Source of the DNA: Actinomycetota bacterium
GTDB lineage: Bacteria; Actinomycetota; Actinomycetes; Mycobacteriales; Micromonosporaceae
Direction: 5' to 3'
Assembly: GCA_005885555.1 (NCBI GenBank)
Contig: VAWN01000092.1
Location: forward strand, 1-59,311
DNA: 59,311 nucleotides
Position numbers and translations under genes: made by a program
The notes under the pieces: generated by a model
The model's input: the letters and a program-made list of their open reading frames with translations, nothing else
Told to the model about the DNA's origin: nothing
The model's database searches: none
Part shown: one piece after another, positions 15,847 to 24,061 of the stretch
Layout: every line of letters starts with the position of its first letter
Numbering within the stretch: the first letter of the stretch is position 1

Positions 15847-18099
15847 CTACGCACCGGCGGGCGTTGAGCCGGGGTCGGTCCGCGACCGCAAGATTCCGGG
15901 CAGTACCGCCCGAACGGTCGTCGGGCCGGTGGCGGAGCTGTCGATGACAAACCGGCCGCCGAGCCGCTCGGTCCGCTCGCGCATGGTCTTCAGGCCGAGG
16001 TGCCCCGGCTCTATGAGGTCGGGGTCGAAGCCCACTCCGTCGTCGGCGACCTCGACCACCAGGGCACGAGCCGGTTCAGCCGGCTCGCGGAACCGGATAT
16101 CGATGCGGCTGGGGCGGGCATGCTTGACGCTGTTGTGGACCGCCTCCTGTACCAGGCGGAAGAGCTCCGTCTCGGCCTGCTCGTCGAGCGGCAGGTGGTC
16201 CTTCGCAGCCTGTACCGATATCTCGAACCCGTCCCGGGCCGCGATCGCGGCCGCGTGCTTGCGGACCGCGGCCACCAGCCCGTCCTGGTGCAACGCTTCG
16301 GGCCGCAGCTGGAAGATCAGTACCCGCATCTCGGACAGTGCGCCCTGGGTCAGCTCGCGGAGCGCGGCGAGCCCTCGGGGGAGTGGACTCCCCGGGTCTA
16401 TCCCTTCGCGCCGGGCGGCCAGTTCGAGTGCCCGGGTGTGCAGGGTCATCGAGAACAGCGCCTGGGACACCGAGTCGTGCAGCTCGCTGGCTAGCCGCTG
16501 GCGTTCCTCGCGGCGGTGGGCCTCCTCCAGGGCGGCCAGCGCGGCACGCTCGCGCTCGACCATGAGCACGTGATGCAGGGCGGTGCTCAGCTGATCCCGT
16601 AGCGCCGCGTAGATCCAGCCGATCTCCGGGCCGAGCTCGAACAGCGCGTACCCGAGCTGTTGGTCCTTGAAGTAGAGCGGCGTGGCCACGAGGCTGGTCG
16701 GTGAACTGCGCCCCAGGCGGTTCCCGGGTACCAGCTGCACGGACGGGAACAGATCGGTGGCTTCTTCGGTTGCCACGCTGTCGGCGTAGCTCAGGAGCAG
16801 CCGGGACCGGGCGGTGGAGGTGGGCTGTGTCGGCCTGTCCTGCTGGGGTCTGGGCGTCCCGCCGAGGCTGTTGGCGACGGACTCGTACACGGCCAGGTGG
16901 GCGCCGGGGATGCCGATCTTGACCAGTTCGTCGGGCAGCGTACGAACCAGTCCGGCGACATCGACCGCGGTGATCAGCTCTTGGCCGACGTCACGCATGA
17001 TCTGGTTGCGCTGCTCGACCACTACCGCCGACGGCACGGCGGACGGCGGCTGCGAAACCGCGGCCGGGCAACCGCACGAAGTCCGGACCACCAGCTCGGT
17101 AGGGAGCACGTTGACCTCAGGTACCGACTGCCCAAGAACCAGCGCGCGAGCAACCTCGACGGCCCGCCAACCCAACTGGTGGAACGGGGCCCGCACGGTG
17201 GTCAACGACCAGACGCCGCCGGGATCCGGCCGGTGGCGCGGCCCACTGTGAAAACCAAGGTCGTCGGTGCTGGCGTTGACCGAGTCGTCGAACCCGACGA
17301 ACGCGATGTCCTCGGGTGTGCGCACCCCCGCACTCGCCAGTACCGACATCGCGGCGACCGCGAAGCCGTCGTTGGCGGCGGCGACGGCGTCGGGGAGCGG
17401 TCCGGTCAGCAGGCGACGGATCCATGCCTCGTCGAGCCGGACGGCGGAGGAAGCCGAACCGGAGATGATGCCGCGGGTGTGATGACTGCCCAACCCGAAC
17501 AGCGTGAACGCCCCAGCCGATGCGGTACCCGCATGGGCGGACACCAGTTCGGGGTCCGCAGGCAGGCCGTGATCGGCCATGGCGTCGAGGTAGCCCTGGT
17601 AGCGCTCCTCGATGCCAACGTGGGCCGCAGGCCCCCGAAGGAAAGCGATCCGCCGGTGCCCGTGCGCCTCGATCAGGTGGCTGACCGCCTCGTACATGCC
17701 TCGACGGTTCGCCATGGACACCACTGGTGCCGCACCGAGCGGCTGCTCCACACTGACGACCGGCAGGGGGTCGAAGCGCCGGCAGTACTCCGCCAGCTGC
17801 TCGTGGCTCACGTTGATCCCGAGCACAGTGGTCCAGATGATCAGCGCGTCCAACGCCTGCGGGCTCACCAGGTCATAGATGACGTTGGCCTGTCCCCTGA
17901 AGCCGGGAGCCGCAAGTGAGCCACCGCAGAAGGTGATCAGATCACACTGGTGCGCGCGGGCCGCGTCCACCGCGCCGAGCCACTGTTCGGCGAAGATCTC
18001 AAGGAGTTCCTGTTGGAGCATGCCGATCACCGGACGGAACCCGGGCCGACCGCCAGACAATTGCCGACCCGGTCCGGCTCCCGTGCCAGGGGAAGGCAT
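15847..18099 (-). CDS. Fusion of LacI-type sugar-binding sensor and NarL-family histidine kinase
   Basis: A 750-residue protein. Residues about 22-345 form a LacI/GalR-type ligand-binding domain without the DNA-binding helix-turn-helix: RPVIGMLQQELLEIFAEQWL, AHGHRRIAFLRGP, PEDIAFVGFDDS, and the typical ending LPTELVVRTSCGC. A GAF-like segment follows (about 370-525), then HisKA_3 with the phospho-acceptor His in SELHDSVSQALFSM, and a HATPase domain (VQEAVHNSVKHA, VADDGVGFDP, GLKTMRERTERLGG). There is no signal peptide or membrane span, so it should sense a cytoplasmic ligand. No response regulator gene adjoins it. Confidence 0.85.
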   Translation of the reverse strand: MPSPGTGAGPGRQLSGGRPGFRPVIGMLQQELLEIFAEQWLGAVDAARAHQCDLITFCGGSLAAPGFRGQANVIYDLVSPQALDALIIWTTVLGINVSHEQLAEYCRRFDPLPVVSVEQPLGAAPVVSMANRRGMYEAVSHLIEAHGHRRIAFLRGPAAHVGIEERYQGYLDAMADHGLPADPELVSAHAGTASAGAFTLFGLGSHHTRGIISGSASSAVRLDEAWIRRLLTGPLPDAVAAANDGFAVAAMSVLASAGVRTPEDIAFVGFDDSVNASTDDLGFHSGPRHRPDPGGVWSLTTVRAPFHQLGWRAVEVARALVLGQSVPEVNVLPTELVVRTSCGCPAAVSQPPSAVPSAVVVEQRNQIMRDVGQELITAVDVAGLVRTLPDELVKIGIPGAHLAVYESVANSLGGTPRPQQDRPTQPTSTARSRLLLSYADSVATEEATDLFPSVQLVPGNRLGRSSPTSLVATPLYFKDQQLGYALFELGPEIGWIYAALRDQLSTALHHVLMVERERAALAALEEAHRREERQRLASELHDSVSQALFSMTLHTRALELAARREGIDPGSPLPRGLAALRELTQGALSEMRVLIFQLRPEALHQDGLVAAVRKHAAAIAARDGFEISVQAAKDHLPLDEQAETELFRLVQEAVHNSVKHARPSRIDIRFREPAEPARALVVEVADDGVGFDPDLIEPGHLGLKTMRERTERLGGRFVIDSSATGPTTVRAVLPGILRSRTDPGSTPAGA

Positions 18100-18221
18100 A
18101 CGCCTGAGGGTACTCCCGGGCCGGCGAGCTGACCTGAGCCAAGAGGGATCGGTGGAATAGCTGCCGGTGCGGACTGCACCGGCGACGGGGTGCCAGCGGT
18201 TCCGTCACGCCGCGCGCAGCT

Positions 18222-18797
18222 TCAGCGGGTGGCGAGGAAGTCGAGTACCCGCTTGCCGAGCAGCGCCGCGGCTTCCGGGTCGTACGACGGCAGGCTGGAA
18301 TCGGCAAAGTAGTGCTGGTCCCCCGGGTACAGGAACAGTTCGGCCTGCGGGGCGGACGCGACGATTTCCCGGGCGGCATCCACGTCGCCCTCGTCCATGA
18401 AGATCGGGTCGGCGTCCATGCCATGGATCTGCACGGGGACGTCGGCTGGCCATGATGAGCCGAACTCCGACACCGGCACGCAGGAGTAGAACAGCAAGGC
18501 CCCCCGTGCCCCGGGGCGGGTCTGCGCGAGCTTCTGCGCCGGCAGCACGCCCAGGGAGAAGCCGGCGTAGACCAGTTCGTCAGGCAGGTCGTCGGCCACC
18601 CGTACGCCGCGTTCGATGACGTTGCCGAAGCCGATCTCCTCGGCGTACGCGATGCCGTCGTTCAGGGTCTGGAACGTGCGGCCGTCGTACAGGTCCGGGG
18701 TGTGCACGGTGTGCCCGGCCCGCCGCAGCTCGTCGGCGAACGCGAGGAACCCCGACGTCTGTCCCAGCGCGTGGTGGAACAGCAACACCTCAGCCAT
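18222..18797 (-). CDS. Dienelactone hydrolase family protein
   Basis: A 191-residue alpha/beta hydrolase. The nucleophile elbow is YAGFSLGVLPAQ (Ser in place of the Cys of classical dienelactone hydrolase), the acid is in IHGMDADPIF, and the His in YPGDQHYFADSSLPSYD, the usual ending of this family. The ATG at 18797 has GGGGGAT upstream. Substrate unknown. It runs towards the sensor-kinase gene, 122 bp away. Confidence 0.85.
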   Translation of the reverse strand: MAEVLLFHHALGQTSGFLAFADELRRAGHTVHTPDLYDGRTFQTLNDGIAYAEEIGFGNVIERGVRVADDLPDELVYAGFSLGVLPAQKLAQTRPGARGALLFYSCVPVSEFGSSWPADVPVQIHGMDADPIFMDEGDVDAAREIVASAPQAELFLYPGDQHYFADSSLPSYDPEAAALLGKRVLDFLATR

Positions 18798-18901
18798 GTG
18801 ATCCCCCTGCTCCTGGACTGCCGGTACGTACGGCGCACACTCTAGCCGCCGATATCCGCACGGAAATCGGCGATCCGAACCGGTACTTCACCTCAGCAGT
18901 C

Positions 18902-19150
18902 TTGGCCGATTTCGAATGCCGCGAGCTTGATCAGCGCGGCCACTCAGCCTCGGCGTACGTGGCCGCCGCTGCGGGCGCGGGCGAGGCCCGGCTCAGCCTG
19001 GCCGAGGTGATGCAACGCTGGCAGCGCGACTCCGAGGCCGCCAGTCCGGAGCAGGTACGCAAGGCCGAGGAATGGGTAACGGCGCTGACCGTGCGCAATG
19101 ACCAGCGGTACGCCGCCCGAGAGAGCCACGAAGCCGGCCACGCTGCGTGA
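18902..19150 (+). CDS. Small antitoxin-like protein
   Basis: An 82-residue charged, mostly helical protein with no family I recognise (EVMQRWQRDSEAASPEQVRK). The only start is a TTG without a convincing ribosome site, so the N-terminus is uncertain. Its stop overlaps the start of a PIN-like gene (GTGA), the usual order of antitoxin before toxin. The in-frame DNA just upstream reads TEIGDPNRYF, weakly like an IS110-type transposase, so a mobile-element remnant is an alternative. Confidence 0.5.
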   Translation: MADFECRELDQRGHSASAYVAAAAGAGEARLSLAEVMQRWQRDSEAASPEQVRKAEEWVTALTVRNDQRYAARESHEAGHAA

Positions 19151-19533
19151 GGCCCGATGTCCCCGGCGTCATCCTTGACGCTGGAGCCTTGGTGACCGCC
19201 CGTTCCAGCACCTACCTACGCACGATCATCAGGGTCTACGCGCGGGAAGACCGGCCGATCGTTGTCCCCGCAACCGCACTGGTCATCGCTGCCGCGACCG
19301 GCCAGATCGAGGCCGCCGAACTTGACCCACCCGAGATCACGGTGACCGCGTTGACCCAAGCCATCGCCCCCGCCGTGGCGCTACTCATGGCCAGCGCAAC
19401 CCGGCCGGTACCGATCGAGGTTGCCCATGCCGCCTACGAGGCCAGTGCCACCGGGTATCCGGTCGTCATGACCGACGCCGCCTGGTACTCCGACCTCGCC
19501 GTCCGTGTCGACGTGGAGCAGTTACCCACCTAG
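19147..19533 (+). CDS. PIN-domain-like protein, possible toxin
   Basis: A 128-residue protein resembling VapC-type PIN ribonucleases: an N-terminal VILDAGALVTA with the first acidic residue, a middle VPATALVIAAATG, and a C-terminal TGYPVVMTDAAWYSDL with the last Asp. One of the usual central acidic residues (the Asp of the DVIDAS-type block) is replaced (VPIEVAH), so activity is uncertain. The GTG start overlaps the stop of the preceding small gene by four bases. It ends directly against the recombinase stub, inside what looks like the scar of an integrated element. Confidence 0.6.
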   Translation: MRPDVPGVILDAGALVTARSSTYLRTIIRVYAREDRPIVVPATALVIAAATGQIEAAELDPPEITVTALTQAIAPAVALLMASATRPVPIEVAHAAYEASATGYPVVMTDAAWYSDLAVRVDVEQLPT

Positions 19534-19674
19534 ACCCGTGATCTGTGCGAGCACTCCGGTACGCGGGTCACGGAAGCGGTCTACCGGCACCAGCTTCGCC
19601 CGGTGCTGCTCGACGGAGCGGCCGTCACGGACAAGCTGTTCGAGGCCCGCAAGCGAGGCAGGCCGGCAGGTTAG
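19534..19674 (+). pseudogene. C-terminal stub of a tyrosine recombinase (integrase)
   Basis: The frame immediately after the PIN stop encodes 46 residues, including HSGTRVTEAVYRHQLRPVLL and then AAVTDKLF, before a TAG. This is the C-terminal end of actinomycete phage- or plasmid-type tyrosine recombinases, including the catalytic Tyr region (VYRHQLRP). The rest of the gene is absent. The stub reads towards the 3' end of tRNA-Val 55 bp away, just as int genes lie next to att sites in integrated elements. Confidence 0.7.
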
Positions 19675-19691
19675 GTCACCCAGGACGACAG

Positions 19692-19724
19692 AGAGGGCAT
19701 ATCCGCTTCCCGGATATGCCCTCT
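19692..19724 (-). terminator. Terminator of the tRNA Gly-Cys-Val operon
   Basis: A perfect 14-bp stem (AGAGGGCATATCCG / CGGATATGCCCTCT) with a 5-base loop lies 5 bp after the encoded CCA of tRNA-Val. It ends the minus-strand tRNA transcript; no T-run follows. Confidence 0.8.
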
Positions 19725-19728
19725 GATC

Positions 19729-19803
19729 TGGTGGGCGATACTGGGATTGAACCAGTGACCTCTTCCGTGTCAGGGAAGCGCTCTCCCGCTGAGCTAATCG
19801 CCC
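19729..19803 (-). tRNA. tRNA-Val (GAC)
   Basis: A full cloverleaf: acceptor GGGCGAT/ATCGCCC, D-arm TTAGCTCAGCGGGAGAGC, anticodon loop with GAC, T-loop GGTTCAATCC, discriminator A and an encoded CCA at 19729-19731. Third gene of the tRNA operon. Its 3' end is the probable attachment site of the element represented by the recombinase stub. Confidence 0.97.
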
Positions 19804-19815
19804 AAGGCCGTGCTG

Positions 19816-19886
19816 AGGTGGAGACGGGATTTGAACCCGTGTACACGGCTTTGCAGGCCGTTGCCTCGCCTCTCGGCCACTCCACC
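19816..19886 (-). tRNA. tRNA-Cys (GCA)
   Basis: Acceptor GGTGGAG/CTCCACC, anticodon GCA in loop CTGCAAA, T-loop GGTTCAAATCC and discriminator U, as is standard for tRNA-Cys. CCA is not encoded. Middle gene of the operon. Confidence 0.97.
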
Positions 19887-19913
19887 AATGTGGGACGCCT
19901 TTGGCGGCCTCCG

Positions 19914-19986
19914 AGCGGACGACGGGACTCGAACCCGCGACCCTCACCTTGGCAAGGTGATGCGCTACCAACTGCGCTACGTCCGC
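19914..19986 (-). tRNA. tRNA-Gly (GCC)
   Basis: Acceptor GCGGACG/CGTCCGC, anticodon GCC in loop TTGCCAA, T-loop GGTTCGAGTCC and discriminator U. CCA is not encoded. First gene of the Gly-Cys-Val operon, an order conserved in actinomycetes. Confidence 0.97.
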
Positions 19987-20017
19987 GTGCCACCGAAGTA
20001 CCGGGTGACGGATGAGA

Positions 20018-20047
20018 ACTCTAGCCCAGCCCGGCGCCGCGTGCCAA
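20018..20047 (-). promoter_or_regulatory. Promoter of the tRNA operon
   Basis: On the minus strand TTGGCA (-35) and TAGAGT (-10) are 18 bp apart and lie about 30 bp before tRNA-Gly, a typical vegetative sigma-factor promoter for stable RNA. Confidence 0.6.
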
Positions 20048-20131
20048 ACCGGATACCCCCGGCGAGTCGGGGGCGTGGCTCACCAGGCCCGTCCCCACGC
20101 GCGAGCGGACGGCGGGCCGCCACCGAGAGCG

Positions 20132-21094
20132 CTAGACGCTGGAGTAGTAGTGCTGTGACCCGGAATGCAGCGGTACCGGATCCGTGTCGCTCGCCAGCTC
20201 CCGCTTGATGCCGTTCGCGGCCGGGTGGATGCTGACCAGGTCCTGCTGGTAGTCGAAGAGCACCTTGGTCAGCTGGTACGCCAGGTCGGCCGGCATGTTG
20301 TCGTTAACCACGATGAGGTTGGCGTCGGTCAGCGCCGCCACGTCCTCGGGAAGGTTGTAGACGGCCTTCGGGATGACCGCCTTGTCCAGCAGGTTCGGGT
20401 ACTTCTGGTCCACCTTTGCCAGCAGTTCCTGGATCGGCAGGAACTTGACCTGCCCGTGCGCCTGGGCGAACAGGTCGACGATGCCCGGCGTCGGGATACC
20501 ACCGGACCAGATCATCGCCTCGATGCCGCCGCTGAGGATCGCGGCTGTGGTCTGCGGCAGCGACATCGACAGGCCGACGAGGTCGGTGTTCGGGTCCAGG
20601 CCGGCGGCGGCGATCAGGCGCTTGCCGATCAGCTCGGTACCCGACCCGGGGCTGCCCAGCGACACCCGGCGCCCCTTGAGCTCGGCGACCGAGTCGATGC
20701 CGGCGTCGGTACGGGCGATGACGTGCTCGAAGTTGTTGTACGTGCGGGCCAGCGCGCGTACCGTCTGCGGCCGGCCGGACCAGGTACCGGTGCCGGCGAA
20801 CGCGTCGTCAGCCGCGGCGGCCAGGGTCAGCGCGATGTCGATGTCGCCGCTGAACAGCCGCTGCAGGTTGTCGATCGAGCCCCCGGTCGGCGCCGCGGTC
20901 GCGTCGTACCCGGACAGGTGCTTGTTGATCAGGCCGGCGTACCCGGCGCCGAGCACGTAGAACACACCGGTCGTGTTGCCGGTACCGATGACCAGCTCGC
21001 CGGAGTGCCACAGCTTGCTGGACGGGTCCTCGGGTGCCGCGCACGCCGCCAGAAACCCGGCAGCGGAGGCGGCCAGCAGAGCCCGGCGCTTCAT
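20132..21094 (-). CDS. TAXI-family solute-binding lipoprotein
   Basis: A 320-residue extracytoplasmic binding protein of the TRAP-associated TAXI family. The lipobox is AGFLAAC with Cys about residue 18. Family blocks: VIGTGNTTGVFYVLGAGYAGL, TGGSIDNLQRLFSGDIDIAL, KGRRVSLGSPGSGTELIGKR and ILSGGIEAMIWSGGIPTPGI. No TRAP membrane subunit is nearby. The ATG at 21094 overlaps the stop of the roadblock gene (ATGA), so it is translated with a signalling module. A ligand-sensing role for the upstream kinase is likelier than transport; this is inference. Confidence 0.88.
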   Translation of the reverse strand: MKRRALLAASAAGFLAACAAPEDPSSKLWHSGELVIGTGNTTGVFYVLGAGYAGLINKHLSGYDATAAPTGGSIDNLQRLFSGDIDIALTLAAAADDAFAGTGTWSGRPQTVRALARTYNNFEHVIARTDAGIDSVAELKGRRVSLGSPGSGTELIGKRLIAAAGLDPNTDLVGLSMSLPQTTAAILSGGIEAMIWSGGIPTPGIVDLFAQAHGQVKFLPIQELLAKVDQKYPNLLDKAVIPKAVYNLPEDVAALTDANLIVVNDNMPADLAYQLTKVLFDYQQDLVSIHPAANGIKRELASDTDPVPLHSGSQHYYSSV

Positions 21095-21510
21095 AGTTGA
21101 CCGGCCACCCGGGCGCCCGGCTCCAGCGCGCTGGCCACCCGGTGCGCCAGCATCGCCGTCTCGTACCCGATCTGGCCGAGGTCGCATCCGGCGCTGCCGA
21201 GTACCGCGAGCTGCGCCCGGTCACCGACCGCCATGACCAGCAGTACCCCGCCGTCCATGTCGACGACGGTCTGCCGGACGCGCCCGGTGGACAGGCACTT
21301 CGCCGCGCCGACGGTCAGGCTGGCCAGTCCACTGGTGATCGCGGACAGCTGGTCGGACCGGTCGACGGGTAGCCCGTCGGACGCGGCGAGGGTCAGCCCG
21401 TCGACCGACACCGCAAGCGCGTGCGCCACATCCGGTACCCGGCGCGCGAACGAGGTCAGCAGCCAGTTGAGGCCGCCGTCGACGTCGTCCGGCTCGGTGG
21501 ACATGTTCAT
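21091..21510 (-). CDS. Roadblock/LC7 domain protein (CvnB-like)
   Basis: A 139-residue roadblock/LC7 protein: LNWLLTSFARRVPDVAHALAV, VSVDGLTLAASDGLPVD, QLSAITSGLASLTVGAAK and VLLVMAVGDRAQLAVL. It is the second member of actinomycete conservons, which usually run sensor kinase, roadblock, DUF742, small GTPase. Here DUF742 and GTPase genes are missing and a TAXI lipoprotein follows. The start has a strong GAGGAGA. Confidence 0.9.
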   Translation of the reverse strand: MNMSTEPDDVDGGLNWLLTSFARRVPDVAHALAVSVDGLTLAASDGLPVDRSDQLSAITSGLASLTVGAAKCLSTGRVRQTVVDMDGGVLLVMAVGDRAQLAVLGSAGCDLGQIGYETAMLAHRVASALEPGARVAGQL

Positions 21511-21527
21511 GGTTCTCCTCGGTGCTT

Positions 21528-23834
21528 TCAGGTGCTCTGGTTGCGACGCGCCGCGGCGGCGAGGCCGCTGGCCAGACCGGACAGCCGGGCGCGGATGACG
21601 TCCGGGTCGGGCGGCAGGTTCGGGTCGGTGTGCCCGGACAGGTCGGCGGCGTCTACCACCCCGCCGGACAGCAGCAGCTGGCCGGGGCGGCGGCGGGGCA
21701 GCCCGTTCGTGCCGGCGGGTACCGGCGGCGACACGGGCGGCGCGGTGAAGAGTCGGGCGGTGTGTGCCGGTACCGGTGCCGGCGCGATCGACGGGACGAC
21801 GCGCACCTGGACCTGGGCGCGGACCGGGGCCACGGCGAGCAGCGCGGTGGGGATGGTGACCAGCGCCGCGGTGCCGCCTCCCAGCGCGCTGCGCAGCTCC
21901 ACCTCGATGCCGTGCCGGGCGGCGAGCCGGGCGACCACGAGAAGCCCCATCGTGCCGGCGAGCTCGGCGGTGAGCATGGTCGGCCGGGACAGCCGTGCGT
22001 TGAGCTCGGCCACCTGCGCGTGCGACATGCCGATGCCCTCGTCGAACACGGTCAGGTGGATGCCTTCCACGGCGCGGCGGGTCGCGATGCGCACCCGGCT
22101 GCCCGGCGGCGAGAACGCGGTGGCATTCTCCAGCAGCTCGGCGAGCAGGTGGATCAGGTCGCGTACCGCATGCGCCGCGATACCGATCTCGAACACCGCC
22201 GAGGTGTCGACCCGCTCGTAGTCCTCGGTCTCCGCGGCCGCCGCCTGGATCAGCTCCACCAGGGAGACCGGTGCGGTGACCCGCCGGCCCGGTTCGCCAC
22301 CGGCGAGGACGAGCAGGTTCTCCTCGTTGCGGCGCATGCGCGCGGCGAGGTGGTCGAGCTCGAACAGCTTCTCCAGGCGCTGCGGGTCGGACTCGACGTT
22401 CTCGAACTCCTCGATGAGCGCGAGCTGCCGGTGGATCAGCGACTGGCCGCGCCGGGACAGCGCCACGAAGAGGCCCGCGATGTCCAGCCGCAGCAGCGCC
22501 TGCTCGGCGGCCAGCCGCAGCGCCTGCCGGTGTACCGCGCCGAGCGCGGCGCCCACCTCGCCGATCTCGTCGGTGCCCCGCACGGCCAGCTTCTCCGCGT
22601 GTACCACCGAGTCGTGCAACGCGGACCGCACGTGCCCCGGCTCGCCGGCCTCGGACATCGCGGAGATCGCCCCGGGCAGCTCGCCGTACGCCACGGCCAG
22701 CGCCGCGCCACGCAGCCCGCGCAGCCGCCGGCTGGTCCGTACCCCGAACAGCAGCGCCGCGCTGAACGCCAGTAGCACCAGCAGCCCGGTGGCGGTACCG
22801 GTGAGCACCGAGCTGGTCTGCGCCCGTACCTGCCGGTCCCGCGACGTGGCGTCCAGCGTGTTGGACAGGTCCAGCTGCATCTGGGTGAACTTGCGCAGCG
22901 CGTTGCTCTGCGCGATGTACCACAAGTCCGGGTCGGCCTTCAGGGCGTTCGGATCGGGGTGGGCGGCCAGCGCTCCCGCGCGCATCCGCTGCGCGTTGAC
23001 CACGTCGTCGGAGTTGGCGAGCTGGGCGTACCGGGCCAGCTGGGCCGGGTTGGCGCTGCGGGTGAACTCGGCCAGCCGCTCGTCCTGCGCGCCGGTCAGC
23101 TGGGCCAGCTGGGCCAGGTCGCCCGGCCCGAAGGCGTTGTGCCGGAACACCTGGCTGAGCAGGTCGCGCTGCTGGGCACCGAGGTGCTCGGCCGCCGAGA
23201 TGGCACTGACCGCGCGGGCCGTCGCGGCGAGCTGGGGATCGCTCAGCTGGGTCGGCAGCGCGTCGGCGACGGCGATCAGGCTGCCGGTCACGTCGGCGTA
23301 CCGGTCGCCGGACAGCTGACCGGCCTTCAGTGTGCCGACCGCGTCGCGGATCCCGCTGAGCTTGGCCACTTCCGCCTCGGCCGCGTCGAGCACCGGGTGC
23401 AGCGCGGGCGCCTCGTCACGGGCCGCGGCCGCGGCGCTACGGAAACCGCTTGCCGCCAGGTCGGTCTGCGCCTGCGCCGCGGTCACCAGCGACAGCCCGG
23501 AGGTACCGCCGCGGGCGCGCAGCGCGTCGGTCTCGGCGACCTCCTGCTCCAGCCGGTGGGTCAGCCGGACGGTCGCGGTCGCGGTGCTCGCCATGACCTG
23601 GGCGCGCCGGGCGTCGAGCGAGGTGCGCACCGCGAACTGCGTCTGCACCACGCCGAGCACGATCAGTCCCGCGGTGGCCACGATGATCGGCAGCAGCAGA
23701 CGTAGCCGGATCGACCGGAGTCGACCGGTGCGGACGTGCCCCGCCACCTCCGGGGACGGGTGCAGCTGGGAGTATGCCGCGCCCGCCGCACCGGCCGAGG
23801 TTCTTTCCGGCGCCACGCCGCCGGTCGTCGCCAT
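21528..23834 (-). CDS. Nitrate/nitrite-sensing-type histidine kinase (CvnA-like)
   Basis: A 768-residue membrane sensor. It has a cytoplasmic N-tail, TM1 (LLLPIIVATAGLIVLGVV), a large extracellular NIT-type helical domain (about 75-325), TM2 (TGLLVLLAFSAALLFGV), a HAMP-like stretch, a helical region around FVALSRRGQSLIHRQLALIE, and a HATPase domain (LLAELLENATAFSPPG, VFDEGIGMS, MGLLVVARLAARHGIEVEL). The Pro/Ala-rich C-tail is typical of conservon kinases. ATG at 23834 has GAGGGGA close by; starts at 23864 and 23855 are weaker. Confidence 0.88.
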   Translation of the reverse strand: MATTGGVAPERTSAGAAGAAYSQLHPSPEVAGHVRTGRLRSIRLRLLLPIIVATAGLIVLGVVQTQFAVRTSLDARRAQVMASTATATVRLTHRLEQEVAETDALRARGGTSGLSLVTAAQAQTDLAASGFRSAAAAARDEAPALHPVLDAAEAEVAKLSGIRDAVGTLKAGQLSGDRYADVTGSLIAVADALPTQLSDPQLAATARAVSAISAAEHLGAQQRDLLSQVFRHNAFGPGDLAQLAQLTGAQDERLAEFTRSANPAQLARYAQLANSDDVVNAQRMRAGALAAHPDPNALKADPDLWYIAQSNALRKFTQMQLDLSNTLDATSRDRQVRAQTSSVLTGTATGLLVLLAFSAALLFGVRTSRRLRGLRGAALAVAYGELPGAISAMSEAGEPGHVRSALHDSVVHAEKLAVRGTDEIGEVGAALGAVHRQALRLAAEQALLRLDIAGLFVALSRRGQSLIHRQLALIEEFENVESDPQRLEKLFELDHLAARMRRNEENLLVLAGGEPGRRVTAPVSLVELIQAAAAETEDYERVDTSAVFEIGIAAHAVRDLIHLLAELLENATAFSPPGSRVRIATRRAVEGIHLTVFDEGIGMSHAQVAELNARLSRPTMLTAELAGTMGLLVVARLAARHGIEVELRSALGGGTAALVTIPTALLAVAPVRAQVQVRVVPSIAPAPVPAHTARLFTAPPVSPPVPAGTNGLPRRRPGQLLLSGGVVDAADLSGHTDPNLPPDPDVIRARLSGLASGLAAAARRNQST

Positions 23835-24061
23835 TCCCCTCGCCTTCCGCAGCATCAGGACCACTTGACATCAACAGCCATCAAGCAGGGTTATCCGAAT
23901 GAGCGCGTGCCGCAACCCCTGCGTGTCGGCTGTCGTACATCCGGATGGCCGATGCGCGCCGTCCCGCCGAGGTGCGCCACTCGGGCAATGACCCTACGGC
24001 ATCATGGCCTAACCTGTCGTGGTCCTGTTATCCCCCAGGCCCGTTCTCCCCAGGCCCGCGG

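Noticed and set aside
18842-18905. IS110 transposase remnant (TEIGDPNRYF)
   Set aside because: The similarity covers about ten residues and the following sequence does not continue the transposase; kept only as an alternative for the small gene.
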